Source: Mycteria americana | Taxonomy: Eukaryota > Chordata > Aves > Ciconiiformes > Ciconiidae | Direction: 5' to 3' | NCBI RefSeq assembly: GCF_035582795.1 | Contig: NC_134367.1 | Location: 45,349,062-45,413,061, forward strand | DNA length: 64,000 bases | Shown: one piece after another, positions 38,734 to 50,470 of the stretch | Numbering within the stretch: position 1 is the stretch's first letter | Layout of the letters: each line of letters starts with the position of its first letter | Notes under the pieces: generated by a model | The model's database searches: none | The model's input: only the letters and a program-made list of their open reading frames with translations | Told to the model about the DNA's origin: nothing | Program-made: the position numbers and the translations under genes

Positions 38734-41700
38734 TTATGTTGGCTTTATAGCTTTTTTGGTTTCTTTAGGAAATTCCTGCACAGCAAAAGGAATGAAGAAT
38801 TCCAGAAGACAGTTGACCTCCTTCAGTTCCAGACTGTATTCCACTGCTATTTTCTCTGCAGTCCATATTTGAGGATGAAGTTTATGATTATTAAGAAGCG
38901 TCAGAGCCTCCACAATGGAAATTTTGCCTTTGGGAACTTTCTTAACATCTAGATCTCCCAAGTGGCCTAGTTTTGTAAGTCTCTTTTCCTCCTGTTTACA
39001 TGGAAGATGTTCACCACCTCCATCTTTTACCTAATTGTGGGAAGGAAAACAAAAAGAGCTTAACAGCAGTTCTGTTTACTATGCATACTGTAGCAGCCAA
39101 GCCGTTTTCCTAAATATGGCATATCCTGTTAGCTTTCCCCATCTTCACAGCATTAAAAAAATAACGCTTAGCCAGCCTTGCTTCTTGATACCACAAAAAT
39201 TGTCAGTTCATCCACAGCCATTCTAGATACGATGTCAACCCCCACCCCAATTCTGAAACACTACCATCCGTTGAACTCTAAGCGTTGTACAGACTCAGCA
39301 GCCCTTCATACAAGGCAAACTACAGATTTTGGTAGCCAAACGTAAATGCAGATAACCTAATATTTGGTACTGATTCATGGCAGGGCCGGGGGGGGGGGGG
39401 GGGCGGAAATCATACTACAAATTGGTATCCTTCTTCTGATACCACTGGAAATCCTTTTCACATAGTCTCTCTCTCTTTCATTTTCAGATTTTAGTTTTGC
39501 AACTAAAAGATATCCCTTGTTTTGCTCTGTCTAGAGAATAAGCTTTGCTGGACAAAAAGAAACTATTTTGCAGCATCATATGGAGTTTAGTTCCCGTGAC
39601 TACTGCAGTGCTCAGACATGTGAAGTCTCTTCTCCCAAGTCCCTTCATATTTCCAAGTCATTTCCAAACCAGCTCTGCCTTCCCCATATTGCCTTTTATT
39701 AAGATTTAACCAGTGAATGACTGCAAAAAGGACACAATGAAAACCTTTCTTAAATTTAAGAAAAAGTACTTTTAAAGTTATCACAGTCCACAGCCACTGA
39801 TTAGCCCACAGACATTCTGTATTAACTTAAAAGCTGAGAAAACTGATGCGGATGCTACAGCATCTATAACTGCATGTCTATTTCTAAACTACAGAGAATG
39901 TCTGATGAATGTCTGATGATGCTACCAGTTCTCCATTTCTTCCTTTTACTTTGTGCTGAAACTGTGCTCAGATAATGAACAATTTTTCAAGTCTTAATAA
40001 AACGATCTATCTCTGGGTATCTGCTACTTCAGGACTTAGAGTCAGTGCTTTTCCACTTACCACAGACAGACATACCCAATATACATATAGGTATGTATAC
40101 ATACACGATGCACAAAGTGTTCAGAATAATGTCAGGAAAGGAAGGAAGCTTTTGGATGAAGTTTTGCCCACAAGCCTCCACGCCAACACATTAATCATGC
40201 TCTTCCTAACAACTGCAAGTAGACACACCACAAGAGCAAGTCTTACATGGCGGCAACCGCAGAGCAGGCAAGGAATCAAGCACTAAGATTTGTTCCACTT
40301 TTGGCTTTTTCTCAACTCTCTCTTGACAGGCTTACAAATGAATATTGAAAGATATTGAAATTAGACCTTCAGCACTTCAAGATTAGAGCCTGACCTCTAT
40401 TATGAAAATTAAGGATAGAGATTACTTGGAAACTTCAGGGAAAGACTGCAGAAATCTGTTTGCATTTTTAAATACTTTTAGTCTTGAATACAAGGTACTA
40501 TGAAAGTGTCAAATTAGAGAGACTTAGGAATTTTATTCCTAGATGATTATAGAACTTTTATTACTGAATAAAGCAGCAAGAATAAAGTGGTCCAATGATG
40601 CAACAGGTAAAACGCACAAGCCATAACATAACATAGTGGAAAAGAGGAGACTGAACTCCAGTCTGCATTTTACTGGAAGGGTTATGCTTTGCCTTCCAAG
40701 TCAAAGACTGCAGCCGTTGGCAACGAGGAAACCGATCACCAAACAATCCAGAAGGTTACGCAGAAAAAAACCTAACTAAGGCACTTCCTCAGCCACATAA
40801 GGAAAAGTCTGCACAGTATGACATTAACATCAGTAGTTAAAGTCTCCACTAAAACGTTAGTGTCTTTGTCCTCTACCACATCCATGCTCCCATAGTAGTC
40901 CCAACCTCTTTTCTTCTAACAACTCTACGAGAGATCTCTGGCAAACTCCTGCATCTTTGCAAAAGGCTGGCCAACTGTCCTTCTGCCTTAGAGGAAGCAG
41001 AAGTGGGAATTTAGTGAAAAACAAAGTAAGATCAATGTGATGTTAAACAGGAAGACTACGTAAGCAGTTAAAAGCTTGTAAAATCACAATCTGTCACATG
41101 TTCAAGACCCAGGGTCAAACACTACTACAGTCAGTGCTACTGATATAAGAGAGTAATGAAAACATCGCTTTTATCTATAAAAAAGGTAGCTTTTAGGCAC
41201 TAACAGAGCATTCTTCTTTATACAGAATTTGTGCCGAGTTTGACAAGCACAAAGCTGATGCTGGTATGCCTCCTACAGAGAGACATACTCACCCGCACAG
41301 GTGGATCTCTGGACTCGACATAAACATCTTTTAACAAGGTGAGCAGCCTATCGTCCTTTCTGTAAATTTCTTCTTGTATCTCTGGGTGGTCTAAAGGCAG
41401 CGGGGAGAAGAAGGGAAGGAAGAAAAAGGCAAAAAGACAGATCTGAGCCCAAACTGTTTCCTTTTTGTTAGTTCTGCCAGCTTGATCGCTTCCCCAGAGG
41501 AACGGCACGACTCCCAAGGCGCACGGTGCTTCTCGGGAAGGTTTCATTGTTCCGTCAGCTCTAGCGTTAACAACGCCGCTTCACACGGCGGCCCCGCGGC
41601 ACCCGCCAAGGCCCAGCGGCGCGGGGGGCAGCACCCGCTCGCGGCACGGGGCTCACCGCTCGGCAGCGGCCCGCGGAGCAGACCGGCTACCGCCGCCGCT

Positions 41701-42176
41701 GCGCGGGGGCCGACGCCGACCCAGGGCCCAAGAGACCCGGGGCCCAAGAGCCCGCCGGCCGCCGCCCCTAGCAACCGGCCCTAGCAACAGCCGCCGCCGC
41801 CGACTACGGCTCCCAGCATGCCCCGCGCGCCCAACCGCCCCGCTCTCAATGTCACCGGCCCCGCACCGCCCCGGGGGACGCCGCGGCCCCGCCGCTCCCC
41901 CGCGCCCCTAGCACCTCGCCCACGCAGCCCGCCCCCAGCACCCGCTTTCCTCCTCCCGTGGCTCGGTCTCGCGCCGGGCCCACAGACACCGCGCCCCCAC
42001 CGGCAGCCCCTCCGGCGTCGCCTCGCGGCCTGGCGAGGCCGGCACCCACCGGCCAGCTGGTCCAGCCGAGAGGTGGGGTGCCGCGGCGCCGGGGTGGGCT
42101 TCTCTTTGCTGATCTCGCGGCGGGCCCGGCTCTCCACGTTGAAAGTCCGGAACACGCGGGTCAGCCGCCCGCCCAT
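38734..42176 (-). CDS. NDUFAF4: NDUFAF4, mitochondrial complex I assembly factor 4 (three coding exons)
   Basis: The coding parts are exon 1 at 42176-42050, exon 2 at 41390-41293 and exon 3 at 39030-38734. Together they make 522 nt and 173 residues (the human protein has 175). The family helps assemble the NADH:ubiquinone oxidoreductase (complex I) membrane/Q part in mitochondria. Seen directly: the start [20 protein letters not shown] followed by a PAPRHP motif matches the family N-terminus. Exon 2 carries the [17 protein letters not shown] block. Exon 3 carries [19 protein letters not shown], nearly identical to human, then WTAEKI and a KKAI C-terminus. The donors are GTGGGT (42049) and GTGAGT (41292). 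The acceptors are CTTTAG (41391) and AATTAG (39031). Exon 1 ends in phase 1, exon 2 supplies two bases to complete an Asp codon, and exon 2 to exon 3 is phase 0. Gly2 would allow N-myristoylation (inference). The linker just before PKGKIS is divergent. No frameshift or internal stop is present. The ATG is set by homology and is the first base block inside the CpG island. Confidence 0.95.
39031..41292 (-). other. NDUFAF4: NDUFAF4 intron 2
   Basis: This 2262-nt intron begins with the consensus donor GTGAGT and ends CACAATTAG. It is AT-rich and contains a run of 16 G on the plus strand (39388-39403) and a short TA/CA-rich stretch near 40080. No recognisable transposon or coding exon was seen inside it. 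Confidence 0.85.
39388..39403. repeat. Homopolymer run of 16 G in NDUFAF4 intron 2
   Basis: The plus strand has GGG-CC-G16-C-GG. The NDUFAF4 transcript would carry a C run here. The tract is prone to length change and sequencing error. Confidence 0.85.
41391..42049 (-). other. NDUFAF4: NDUFAF4 intron 1
   Basis: This 659-nt intron is GC-rich over most of its length because it lies in the CpG island. It begins GTGGGT and ends in a pyrimidine tract plus CTTTAG. Open reading frames inside it on both strands are by-products of the GC content. No other element was seen. Confidence 0.85.
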
Positions 42177-42216
42177 CGCCGCCGCCACCACCCGTGCCGC
42201 GCCTGCGCGGACCGGC

Positions 42217-42229
42217 GGCGCATGCGCAC
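42217..42229. promoter_or_regulatory. NRF1-type site upstream of NDUFAF4
   Basis: The palindrome GCGCATGCGC (42218-42227), followed by A and C, fits the NRF1 consensus YGCGCAYGCGCR. It ends 42 bases before the NDUFAF4 ATG. NRF1 is a well-known activator of nuclear genes for mitochondrial respiratory function, so the site fits the gene's role. Binding itself is inferred. A second weaker GCCTGCGCGG motif lies at 42201-42210. Confidence 0.65.
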
Positions 42230-42702
42230 AGGCCTGGGCCGGAGGGGAGGCGGGGAAGAGGCTGATGTGCTGCGCAGGGGCTGCGCCTCTTCCGTCGGAG
42301 CGGGCGGCGGCGAGTGCAGCGGGAAAAACGAACAACCAAAAAACCCCAAACAAACGAAAAGCAGAGACGAGACGATTCCCCTTTTTTATTTCGCAGCGCC
42401 CCGGCCATGTTTTCTACTCGCCCTCGGCGCTGCCTCGGGCGCCGGCCCGCCCCGGGGCCCCCCGCCCTCCCGCCGCGGCTGTGAGGAGCGGCGGGTTGCT
42501 CTTGCCGTGGCTTTTCCAAACGCGTGGGTGACCGGAGCCCGCGGGACACGTCCCCCCGCGCCGGTGGGAGCCACGGCCGGGCGAGTCCCGTCGGGGAACG
42601 CCCTCAAGGCGGCGGGCTGGCCCAGGGCTTCCCCGTCAGCCGCGGCTGCCGGCGCCGCGGCGGCAGGTGCAGGAGTTGGCGGCTGGCGGATGAGCCCCCC
42701 GA

Positions 42703-42710
42703 TACGTCAT
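42703..42710. promoter_or_regulatory. CRE/ATF-like half site
   Basis: TACGTCAT (reverse complement ATGACGTA) lies in the right part of the CpG island, where a plus-strand start would be expected. It is a single short motif, so chance occurrence is possible. Confidence 0.3.
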
Positions 42711-42880
42711 GTCGTAGCTGTCGCCGCTGGATTTATCAGCGGGGTTACGCTCGGTAGGAGTTGGTGGAACAACGGAGTGGAGTCCGGGCAGCGAGAACGG
42801 GGATCGGGCAGGTGCCTGCAGCGCGGTGCTGCCAACCGCACCGAGCGGGCCTCGTAGCGAGACTGAGAGGGCCGCTCGGT

Positions 42881-45800
42881 GTGTGCGACGTGTCTCACCC
42901 TCTTTATAAATCTTTTCAAGTTTTTACTTGGATAGTGGGATGTTTAGGCATGTTGTGCCTCTTAACTCTCGTTACGTGTATAGCATTTCCTTATAGGCAA
43001 CTCATTGGTTTACTCAGAGACAGAAAATTAATTTTATAAGCAGGTATCATCTAAAAGACATACTCCATGTGGAAATATGGACAACTCCCCAGTACTGATC
43101 AGAATTTGTGGGCTATGCAATGTTATCAGGGTGCAGCCCCCTTTCTTTCAGCCCAACTGAATAACCTTCCTTTTGATTTCAGCAAAAATTGCTAAACTGC
43201 AAGAAAGAGTTGTGAGAAAGTACTTAGTCTTGAGCCATGCAAGATAAGAAGGGTAAAACTGTAGATGGAGGTAAAGTTGTTGAGATGGAATCAGCAGTTT
43301 AAAGATTCAAGAAGAAAAACATAAGCATGAAAAGATATAAAATCCTCTGAGAGAAAGGAAGGCAGAAAGAGCAACACTAAGGACTGTTAGCCTGTTGAAA
43401 GAAGCAATAGAGCCTGATGCTCCTCCACATGATTGCAGGGTCAACCAAAACTCATAGGGTGTCTTACCAAAGGAGGTTATTAGTGGCTCATTAATTCCAG
43501 CTGCTGTGTGAATTAGCAATAAGTAATTGCTTTATGTTTTTAAGTTGTATATATGCTGTTTGCAGACTCTTTTAATGCATGGTAACAGTTGCCTGAAGGA
43601 AGCGACTTGGAGTGGGAATGTTAACGAAGGACAGAGACAAGACCTAACTTCTTGCTGTGTTCTTTTCTAGGAGGAAAACATGTATTTTCTGCCCTTGCAT
43701 CCATCTAGTCCTGCTTATTACTGTGGGCACGCAAAACTTGGGTTTTCAGAACTTGGTCTTCTACTAGTAGCATTATTTAGTAGTAGCAATGATAATGTGA
43801 TAGTTATTAAGGCTACAGTGTGCTTAAATACTGCATCACAAATGACAGTGTTTTCCTTAGAGGGAAACCAAAAGACAAGCTGGTGGATGAGGAAAGGCAA
43901 ATAGATTTACAAAGGCAATGGAGACAAGGTAGTGTAAGCATGATCTGTGCTGGATCTCTGCTCTCTTTGGGAATCCCAAAGGTGCAGTTTCTCCACTTGT
44001 TCATTTTAAAGACTCTCATTGTCTGTAGGAGAAGGATAGAAACATGTCTTTAATTTATGTCCTCTGGTAATAAACTTACTGACCCTACCTTATTTTAGGC
44101 ACTGCATGTGCAGTGATACTAGGAAGATAAGTGATACTAGTGGTAAGAGGAACATGGATGCTGTTAAAAGCTGCTGGACACAGGCTGGTGGCAAGTTTAA
44201 TTAAATATCAGTAGTCAATTACTTGCTGACTAAACCTATGTTCTTGAGTACAGGATTTGATATTTTTGTAAGTGGTTAGCCTGTCTGGTGCAGCTGTAAT
44301 GGTAAAATTTGCATGGATGCCTTTGGTGGTTGTAGACCTTTGATGTGTACTTTAGCATTTCTCTGAGACATATTCTTATCAATCCGTGTATGGATGCAAG
44401 CCATTGTGCCAAATTTGGAAATAAAGATTCTCCCTTCAAAAGCTAAGAATTGCTGGCTTCTGGGATCAAACTCAGCACAGGGCTTCTGTCTCCATAAAGC
44501 CTGAATGTGACTAACACTGCTGTAATATTTACTGATGGCAAAATAAATTCAAGAGAAGGCAGTCAGTTAAAAATAAAGAGTGATGTCATGCTCTGCCTGT
44601 CACTTCCTATCACTGAGGATGGCACAAGGCTGTTCTTTTTATGTAAGGAAGCATCAGAATTACAAGATTTTTATTCTGAAGAATCTTTCTTAGACTGTAG
44701 CAAGCAGAAGAACTGAGATTAAAAACTTTTTCTTGGTAATTTGGTATTTTACCAATGTGACCATGTTGATATTAAATATCAGTAATCAAGAGCTTGGATT
44801 TTTTTTCCATATAAAGTGTCTGCAGTGTGATTATTAAAAAATGAATGTATAGTTCCTCAAAGCATAAAAACTGTGTGTATTCAGCTTATACAGTGTTACA
44901 AATGGGATGCATTTTTCTTGAACCAGGAGCCTGAATTTTTCCAGGGAATTTAAAAATAACAAAAGAAATAAATCAGTTCTCAAGCAGCTGTTTAACAAAA
45001 CAGCCCATGAAAAGAACACAGACTATCCAAGTGAGTTCATGGATAGCAGCAGCCTGTTCTCATCAGCGGACAGCATCAAACACATCAGAGAAAAATACTG
45101 TAACTCGCACAATATATGTGTGCCATAGGCTGCCACACTAGATCTCCTTTTAATCTTTTCACACCTCTAAGAGAGAAATTTCTAAAACTACTGTGCACCT
45201 GGAAAATAAAAAGTATATTTGTGACCATTCTTTGAGTCTTTTGTTTCAGTTTCTTATCCCAGTTTTGATTTTATGTTGTGTGTTCTTAATTTTTCATTCT
45301 CAGCTAGTTCTGTAGCTGAATGGAAAATCAAAAATTAATTTTGGTAGTTAACTAGCATCAAAAGTCTGATGGATCTATTGAAAATTTCCTTTAGAGAAGG
45401 GAGAATAGGAATGTCTGGCGTTAACTTGTTTTGCTGTGAGGTACTACTAAGGTTTCTCTGCTGTCTTTACTATTCAGAAAAGCAGGAATTGGAGTATTAG
45501 TCCAGATGGGCAGGTAATGTCGGTGAAATAAGAGTCCTATTTTCATAACAGGTGCCAAACTTGAGAATTTTTGAGAGGAGGCAGGTGAGGTTTGCTACAT
45601 GATTTATGGTCTGGGAAGCACCCAGAGGTCAACAGCAGAGGAAAATCAGAAGTGCCCTTATACAGCAGTGGCATAGGTTAATGTTTGATTCTGTCCACAT
45701 TTTCTACCACTGACGCCGTTTTCCTCTTCTCGTATTATTGTTGCTGTTTGTTCATAATTTATGGCAGTCTAAAGGGATACTCTAGCAAATTCATGTATAA

Positions 45801-48800
45801 TTAGGATTCAGGGAATTCAGTCCTCTGTCCTGATTACTGGTTTCCCAGTAAATACAATGAGAGCATTGATCCATTTGTTCCTTATCTCATCAGCGTTAGG
45901 CAGAACCAGAGAACATAGCATTAGCAAGAATTGATTATGAGCCAAGCAAAAATGACTGTCCTGCAACTTTGTAAAGACGAACTCAAGAAAGATGGACATT
46001 TAGATCACTGTTGCCATTCAGTGATTTCTGGTTGTTCTGTTACTTAATTCAGTTTGTTTCTGAGTTATTGGCTTCAACTGATGCGTCTTTTACTGGCTTC
46101 TGAAATATCTACAAATACATGGAAGGCTTTTGCTTAATTCCAGGCTGTGATCAGAGTGTTACTGAACACTTGCATCTTTTCAAGGCTAGGTGGCTGCAGT
46201 GCCTTATTTAAAAAGAGTTTTTGTCAAGTCCTTACATGGTTGAAGTTTATGGAGAATAAAGCAAGCTCATGTTTACAGGCTCACACACCAGCCCAGACAG
46301 GTCACTAACTCCTTGTCAGATAACATTCATTTCAAAGACATTACATTTAAATTCTTCTGATTGACTGTGGCTTGGTATATCTGACATCATCTTCCATAAT
46401 TTTCCTATCCGATTGTTGTATCTCAAGTAGCAGGTTACTTTGACTTGGAAATGCACAGTAGGAGCCAGCATATTTGAGAATGAGGCAGCCTGGTACTGGA
46501 GTTAATTAATTATAGCAATTATGTGTGCATTTTTACTTCATTTTTACTCATACGGTTCAGTTCCTCATGCTCTTTTCTTAGTGGCAGTACTGGTTGGGAG
46601 AACTGACACCCTCATTCTTTCCTGTAACCCTGGCTTCAGTTCATCCCTCTTGCCAGAGCAAGGGTGTAGGAACTCTTCAGAGCGAATATCAGATAGCTGA
46701 ACAGACATCAGATAGCTGATTAACCTCTAATTGAAACTTTATTACAGTAAGTCAAAATAGCAACCAGTGAATGTAATTTTATTTTTTTCAGATGTGCCTA
46801 GATTTTAAGAACACCTTGGTAGGAACTTTAAGCAAACTTAAGAAAAAAGTTAAGTATTTTTTTAGTATGAATATTTGTATCTGGTGAATTATATGAAATT
46901 CTATTACTTTCTTATGATCTGAAAGTTTTTTGCGGAAAGAGAGCTTTATTTTTGTTCTTGTAAGCATAGCCTATAAAACCCAAGAGGACTAAAAATATTT
47001 CATGTCATGCAATCTGCTGTACTGCAAAGAATGGCCATGGGAGCACAGCTGCAATTTATGGAGGGCTGGCTCTAGGCAGTAACAGTAGCCATGATTTTGC
47101 TGCACTGCCACTACAGTAGCAAGCTGATGGTACAGAAGATAGCTAATATTCTGAATCTATTCACCAGCTATCTGCTGGAATAGTCATTATCTGTTTTTTT
47201 CATGAAATACAATACATAGAAATATATAGCCTATATGTGTTGTTAAGATGCTATTCTACTATAATATAATATTTTTCCCTCCCAAAAGGATATTTATATT
47301 TTCTCTACATGTTTTTAATTTGTGATCATGCATAAATATTTATATGGGTGTGATGCATTTTGTATACAGAACTTTCTAACTTAGTTCTTTTATCTGTGGC
47401 TTGATGTATCATGGGATTGAATTTCCATGCTTCTGTACGTAGTTGCAGAACCAGTTTTATTTATTCCATTCACACTTTAATTGCAGCCTTCTACAATTTG
47501 CAAATTGTGTATTTGCAAGCACAGTTTACATGAAAAATTGAAGTCTGTTTTATTTACCTACGGGAAGCCAAATTTTGTGCAGAACAGAAAAGCCAAAATA
47601 ACCTCAATGAACACTTCTAAAACCATTTTATATATATGAGTAAAATAAGTCTTAAGAAGCTGGAGAAGTTACAGCACAATTTAATAGCTCACTGGCTTAA
47701 TCAGTGTTATCCTGGGTAAGGAGCATTTGAGTCCATGTCCTACACCTGTATTTTTCTAGATCTACAGTAGCTAAAAAGCTACCTGGCACACACAAAGGAT
47801 GTTTTGCAAAGCTTCAAGGAATACCCTACTGACATTACACATCTTTCCTGGCTGCTTCCACAAGCCATTTCTACCAATTTTGAGTCCTCTCCTTTCCAAT
47901 AAGCAAACGCATCTACACTAATGGTAGAAGAGGCTTCTATTAGGGGAAGCTACCAGACTGCAGAGCAAAGAAAATGTGACCATAGGGTTACAACCTACAA
48001 CCTTTAAGTAAAAGCCTTGAAGTAAAGCAGAATGTGTAACATTGTATTACCAAAAGATAAACTACAGAGCATGATTTGAGAAATACATCATATTAATTTA
48101 ACATTTAGTCCAAGAAACAAATGACAAACCATCATCTAACTTTTCTAAGATATGCAGTCACCAGTAGAGCTACAATAGTCAAATCTTGCTGATTCAAACC
48201 CAAACTTTCCTTAAATTTGTGATTGCATTCATTTTTTTTCCCATATTTTACATAGTAACTGTTTAGGGGCTGACCTTGAAACATATAAAACATATAAAGT
48301 CCCATTGACTTCAGTAACATTTATACAGAACAGGATAAATAGGAATGCAAATAATAGGAAAGAATCCAAGGCTCTACACAAAAATCTACATTTGAAATGG
48401 ATCAAAAATTCTCAGGCTTGGGGTGTGATCCAGTGAGGGCCAGGAAGGAAAGTCCCGAGGGGAGATTTTCATAACTGTCTACTGTTATCGACTACGTGGG
48501 TTTTGTTTGTTTGTTTGTTCTACATCTTACTCTGAAATCTCTTGTGGAAGCCATTATTAGAGACACTGTTTTAGACAGTAGGTATTCATATTGCTGATCA
48601 GGGGAAAATAGGCTTATTCTCTACTGGCTTCATTTACCATAAAAGATGATGTTTTATTTGATTTAGGAATAAAAGAGTATGGATTATTGCAACACATTGC
48701 AGAAAAATGCCTGTTGTAACAGGAGTAACATCCACTACAAAGGATTTGGTCTACACCCAATGCAGTAGTACCCATTAATGCATGTAAAGAATGTCTGGGG

Positions 48801-50269
48801 TTGGATTAGTTCACAGAAGAGAATATAGTTAAGACAAATAAGACTGTATTGTTTTAGTTAATTTTGCAGTATTCCTAAATAGTGTACTTCATGTGCAGTA
48901 ATACAGAAAATGAATTACACTCTTAATACAGGTCTTCTGAGCCTTTTCATTTTCATTTGTAGGTATCACCATTTCCCTGAGAGCTTACATACACAAATGG
49001 TGCTGGTAGAGAATGCATTAGAGAAACAAGAAAATGTTTCAATGATACCAACACATGACTACCAGTATTAGAGTTCAACTGGAAATCATTGCTGAAGTTA
49101 GAGAGCCCTTTTGTGTGTCTCTTCTTTCCACAGCATCAAAAATCTGGGGGCAGCACATGGGGGACAGATGAATTTTGAACAATCACATTTACTAATTATA
49201 TATAGAGAAACAGCATCTAAATATGTAAGTGTCAGGTTGCTCTGGGGGCTACTAAAATAGACCATTAAAGAGGTCCCAAAATACTTAAAGAAGTACTACC
49301 TCTATGTGCTAAAAGTTCATTTTTAGATTGTATAATAAGGACATGATTAAGCTTCAAAGCTCTAGCGTTATAACACAGACTTACTGAGACTCCTTGAAGG
49401 CAGAGTTCTTTCCTTATGTAAGATGTCTTTGGGATCAAGATGAAAAGACCACACTTTCCTATATATATACATAATACAATGCAAAAAGAGTGTTCTCGAG
49501 TTCTCTTCAGGAACTCTGTAGGGATTAACATACTTTTTGGCTAGCAAATTAATGCTGAAAATGGTTGAGATTTCTTTAGTTGATAAACAGTTTGTCAGGA
49601 TGACTCATGTTTTTCTAATATGGATTAAGAAATTTAATTCTCCACAAAAGGCTATAATGATGAGTGACAACAAATGATAAATTCCACATGCACAAAACTG
49701 CTAGAACCTGTTTCCAGTAAGTTACTGGCAAATATCCCTCTGAGCACTTTTCTGTGGGATCAGGCCTCAGCATCTAACTGCTGCCTCGAGATGAGGTTCT
49801 CTGCTCTACCTATAAGTAGCGGGACTCTGAGCCTGTGGATAACGGAGACTTTAAATAACTCCATACACTGAGTTACTCCAGAGGAACTGTCTGCTGATGG
49901 CCTGCCTGAATTAAGGCACCCAAGCTTCTCTTGCCAGAAGTACTGCCAGACTCTATTCAACAGTTTGTGACATGGGCCAGCTTCACCCTGGCATAAAACC
50001 TCTTGCAAGCCTGTAGAAGGGATGTCTGCAGGGCATCTAGTGGCAGTTCCCTCTTTCGGCACAGCGAAATTCACCTCTCACCCCACCAAGAACTGAGATT
50101 TTTACATTTCTGCAAGCTGCTCCTGCACTCTTGTACCCTTTGTTCAGACATCAGAGGGAGCATGAGAAGTTATTTGTTGGGTTTTAATACCTTAATCTGT
50201 TTGGAAAATGTGGGTGATCTTGTAATGGTTAATTGCTACGATGATGTGGTGTTTTCTTCTTTTTCTTAG
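42881..50269. other. Non-coding sequence right of the NDUFAF4 CpG island
   Basis: AT-rich sequence that may be the 5' intron of a plus-strand gene starting in the island, or intergenic. A donor-like CAG|GTATCA at 43041 could end a first exon. An acceptor-like TTCTTTTCTAG at 43661-43671 precedes a 74-codon frame. Simple repeats include GTTT units near 48500. No KLHL32 coding exon was recognised. Confidence 0.45.
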
Positions 50270-50470
50270 CCCCCTGTGGATGTATCATACTTCAACTTTG
50301 GGCATGGGGGAGAGAAGCAGAGCTACAGTCTGTGCACACGGGATACAGAAGAAGATCGATCTCAGAATCTGTTCTCTCTACCAGTGATCTCCACTAGCAG
50401 ACTGCAGCATACTCTACATAGATATTCTCATAAAATGAACTTTTTACAGTTTAGATTGTTGCAGATACAA
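50270..50470 (+). other. Candidate exon of unknown gene
   Basis: The segment is preceded by a strong acceptor (gttttcttctttttcttag, AG at 50268-50269) and followed by a strong donor (CAA|GTAAGA, GT at 50471). It is exactly 201 nt, phase 0 at both ends, and open in that frame over all 67 codons (reading begins PPVDVSYFNFGHGGE). I recognise no protein family. It could be an untranslated exon of the next plus-strand gene, a lineage-specific exon, a long non-coding RNA exon, or chance. Confidence 0.35.

Larger units (their letters stand above)
41550..42880. promoter_or_regulatory. CpG island with NDUFAF4 promoter, possibly bidirectional
   Basis: GC content and CpG density rise sharply at about 41.55 kb and fall at about 42.88 kb, against AT-rich flanks. 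The NDUFAF4 start codon (42176) is inside it. More than 700 bp of island continues upstream of that start. This is longer than one promoter needs and suggests a divergent plus-strand transcription start near 42.4-42.9 kb. In human the next gene in that direction is KLHL32 on the opposite strand, but the link here is inference only. No TATA box was recognised. Confidence 0.8.

Noticed and set aside
41781-42857. Open frames of 190-299 codons in the second CpG island
   Set aside because: Only the NDUFAF4 exon 1 part (42176-42050) shows family similarity. The rest is GC-driven openness.
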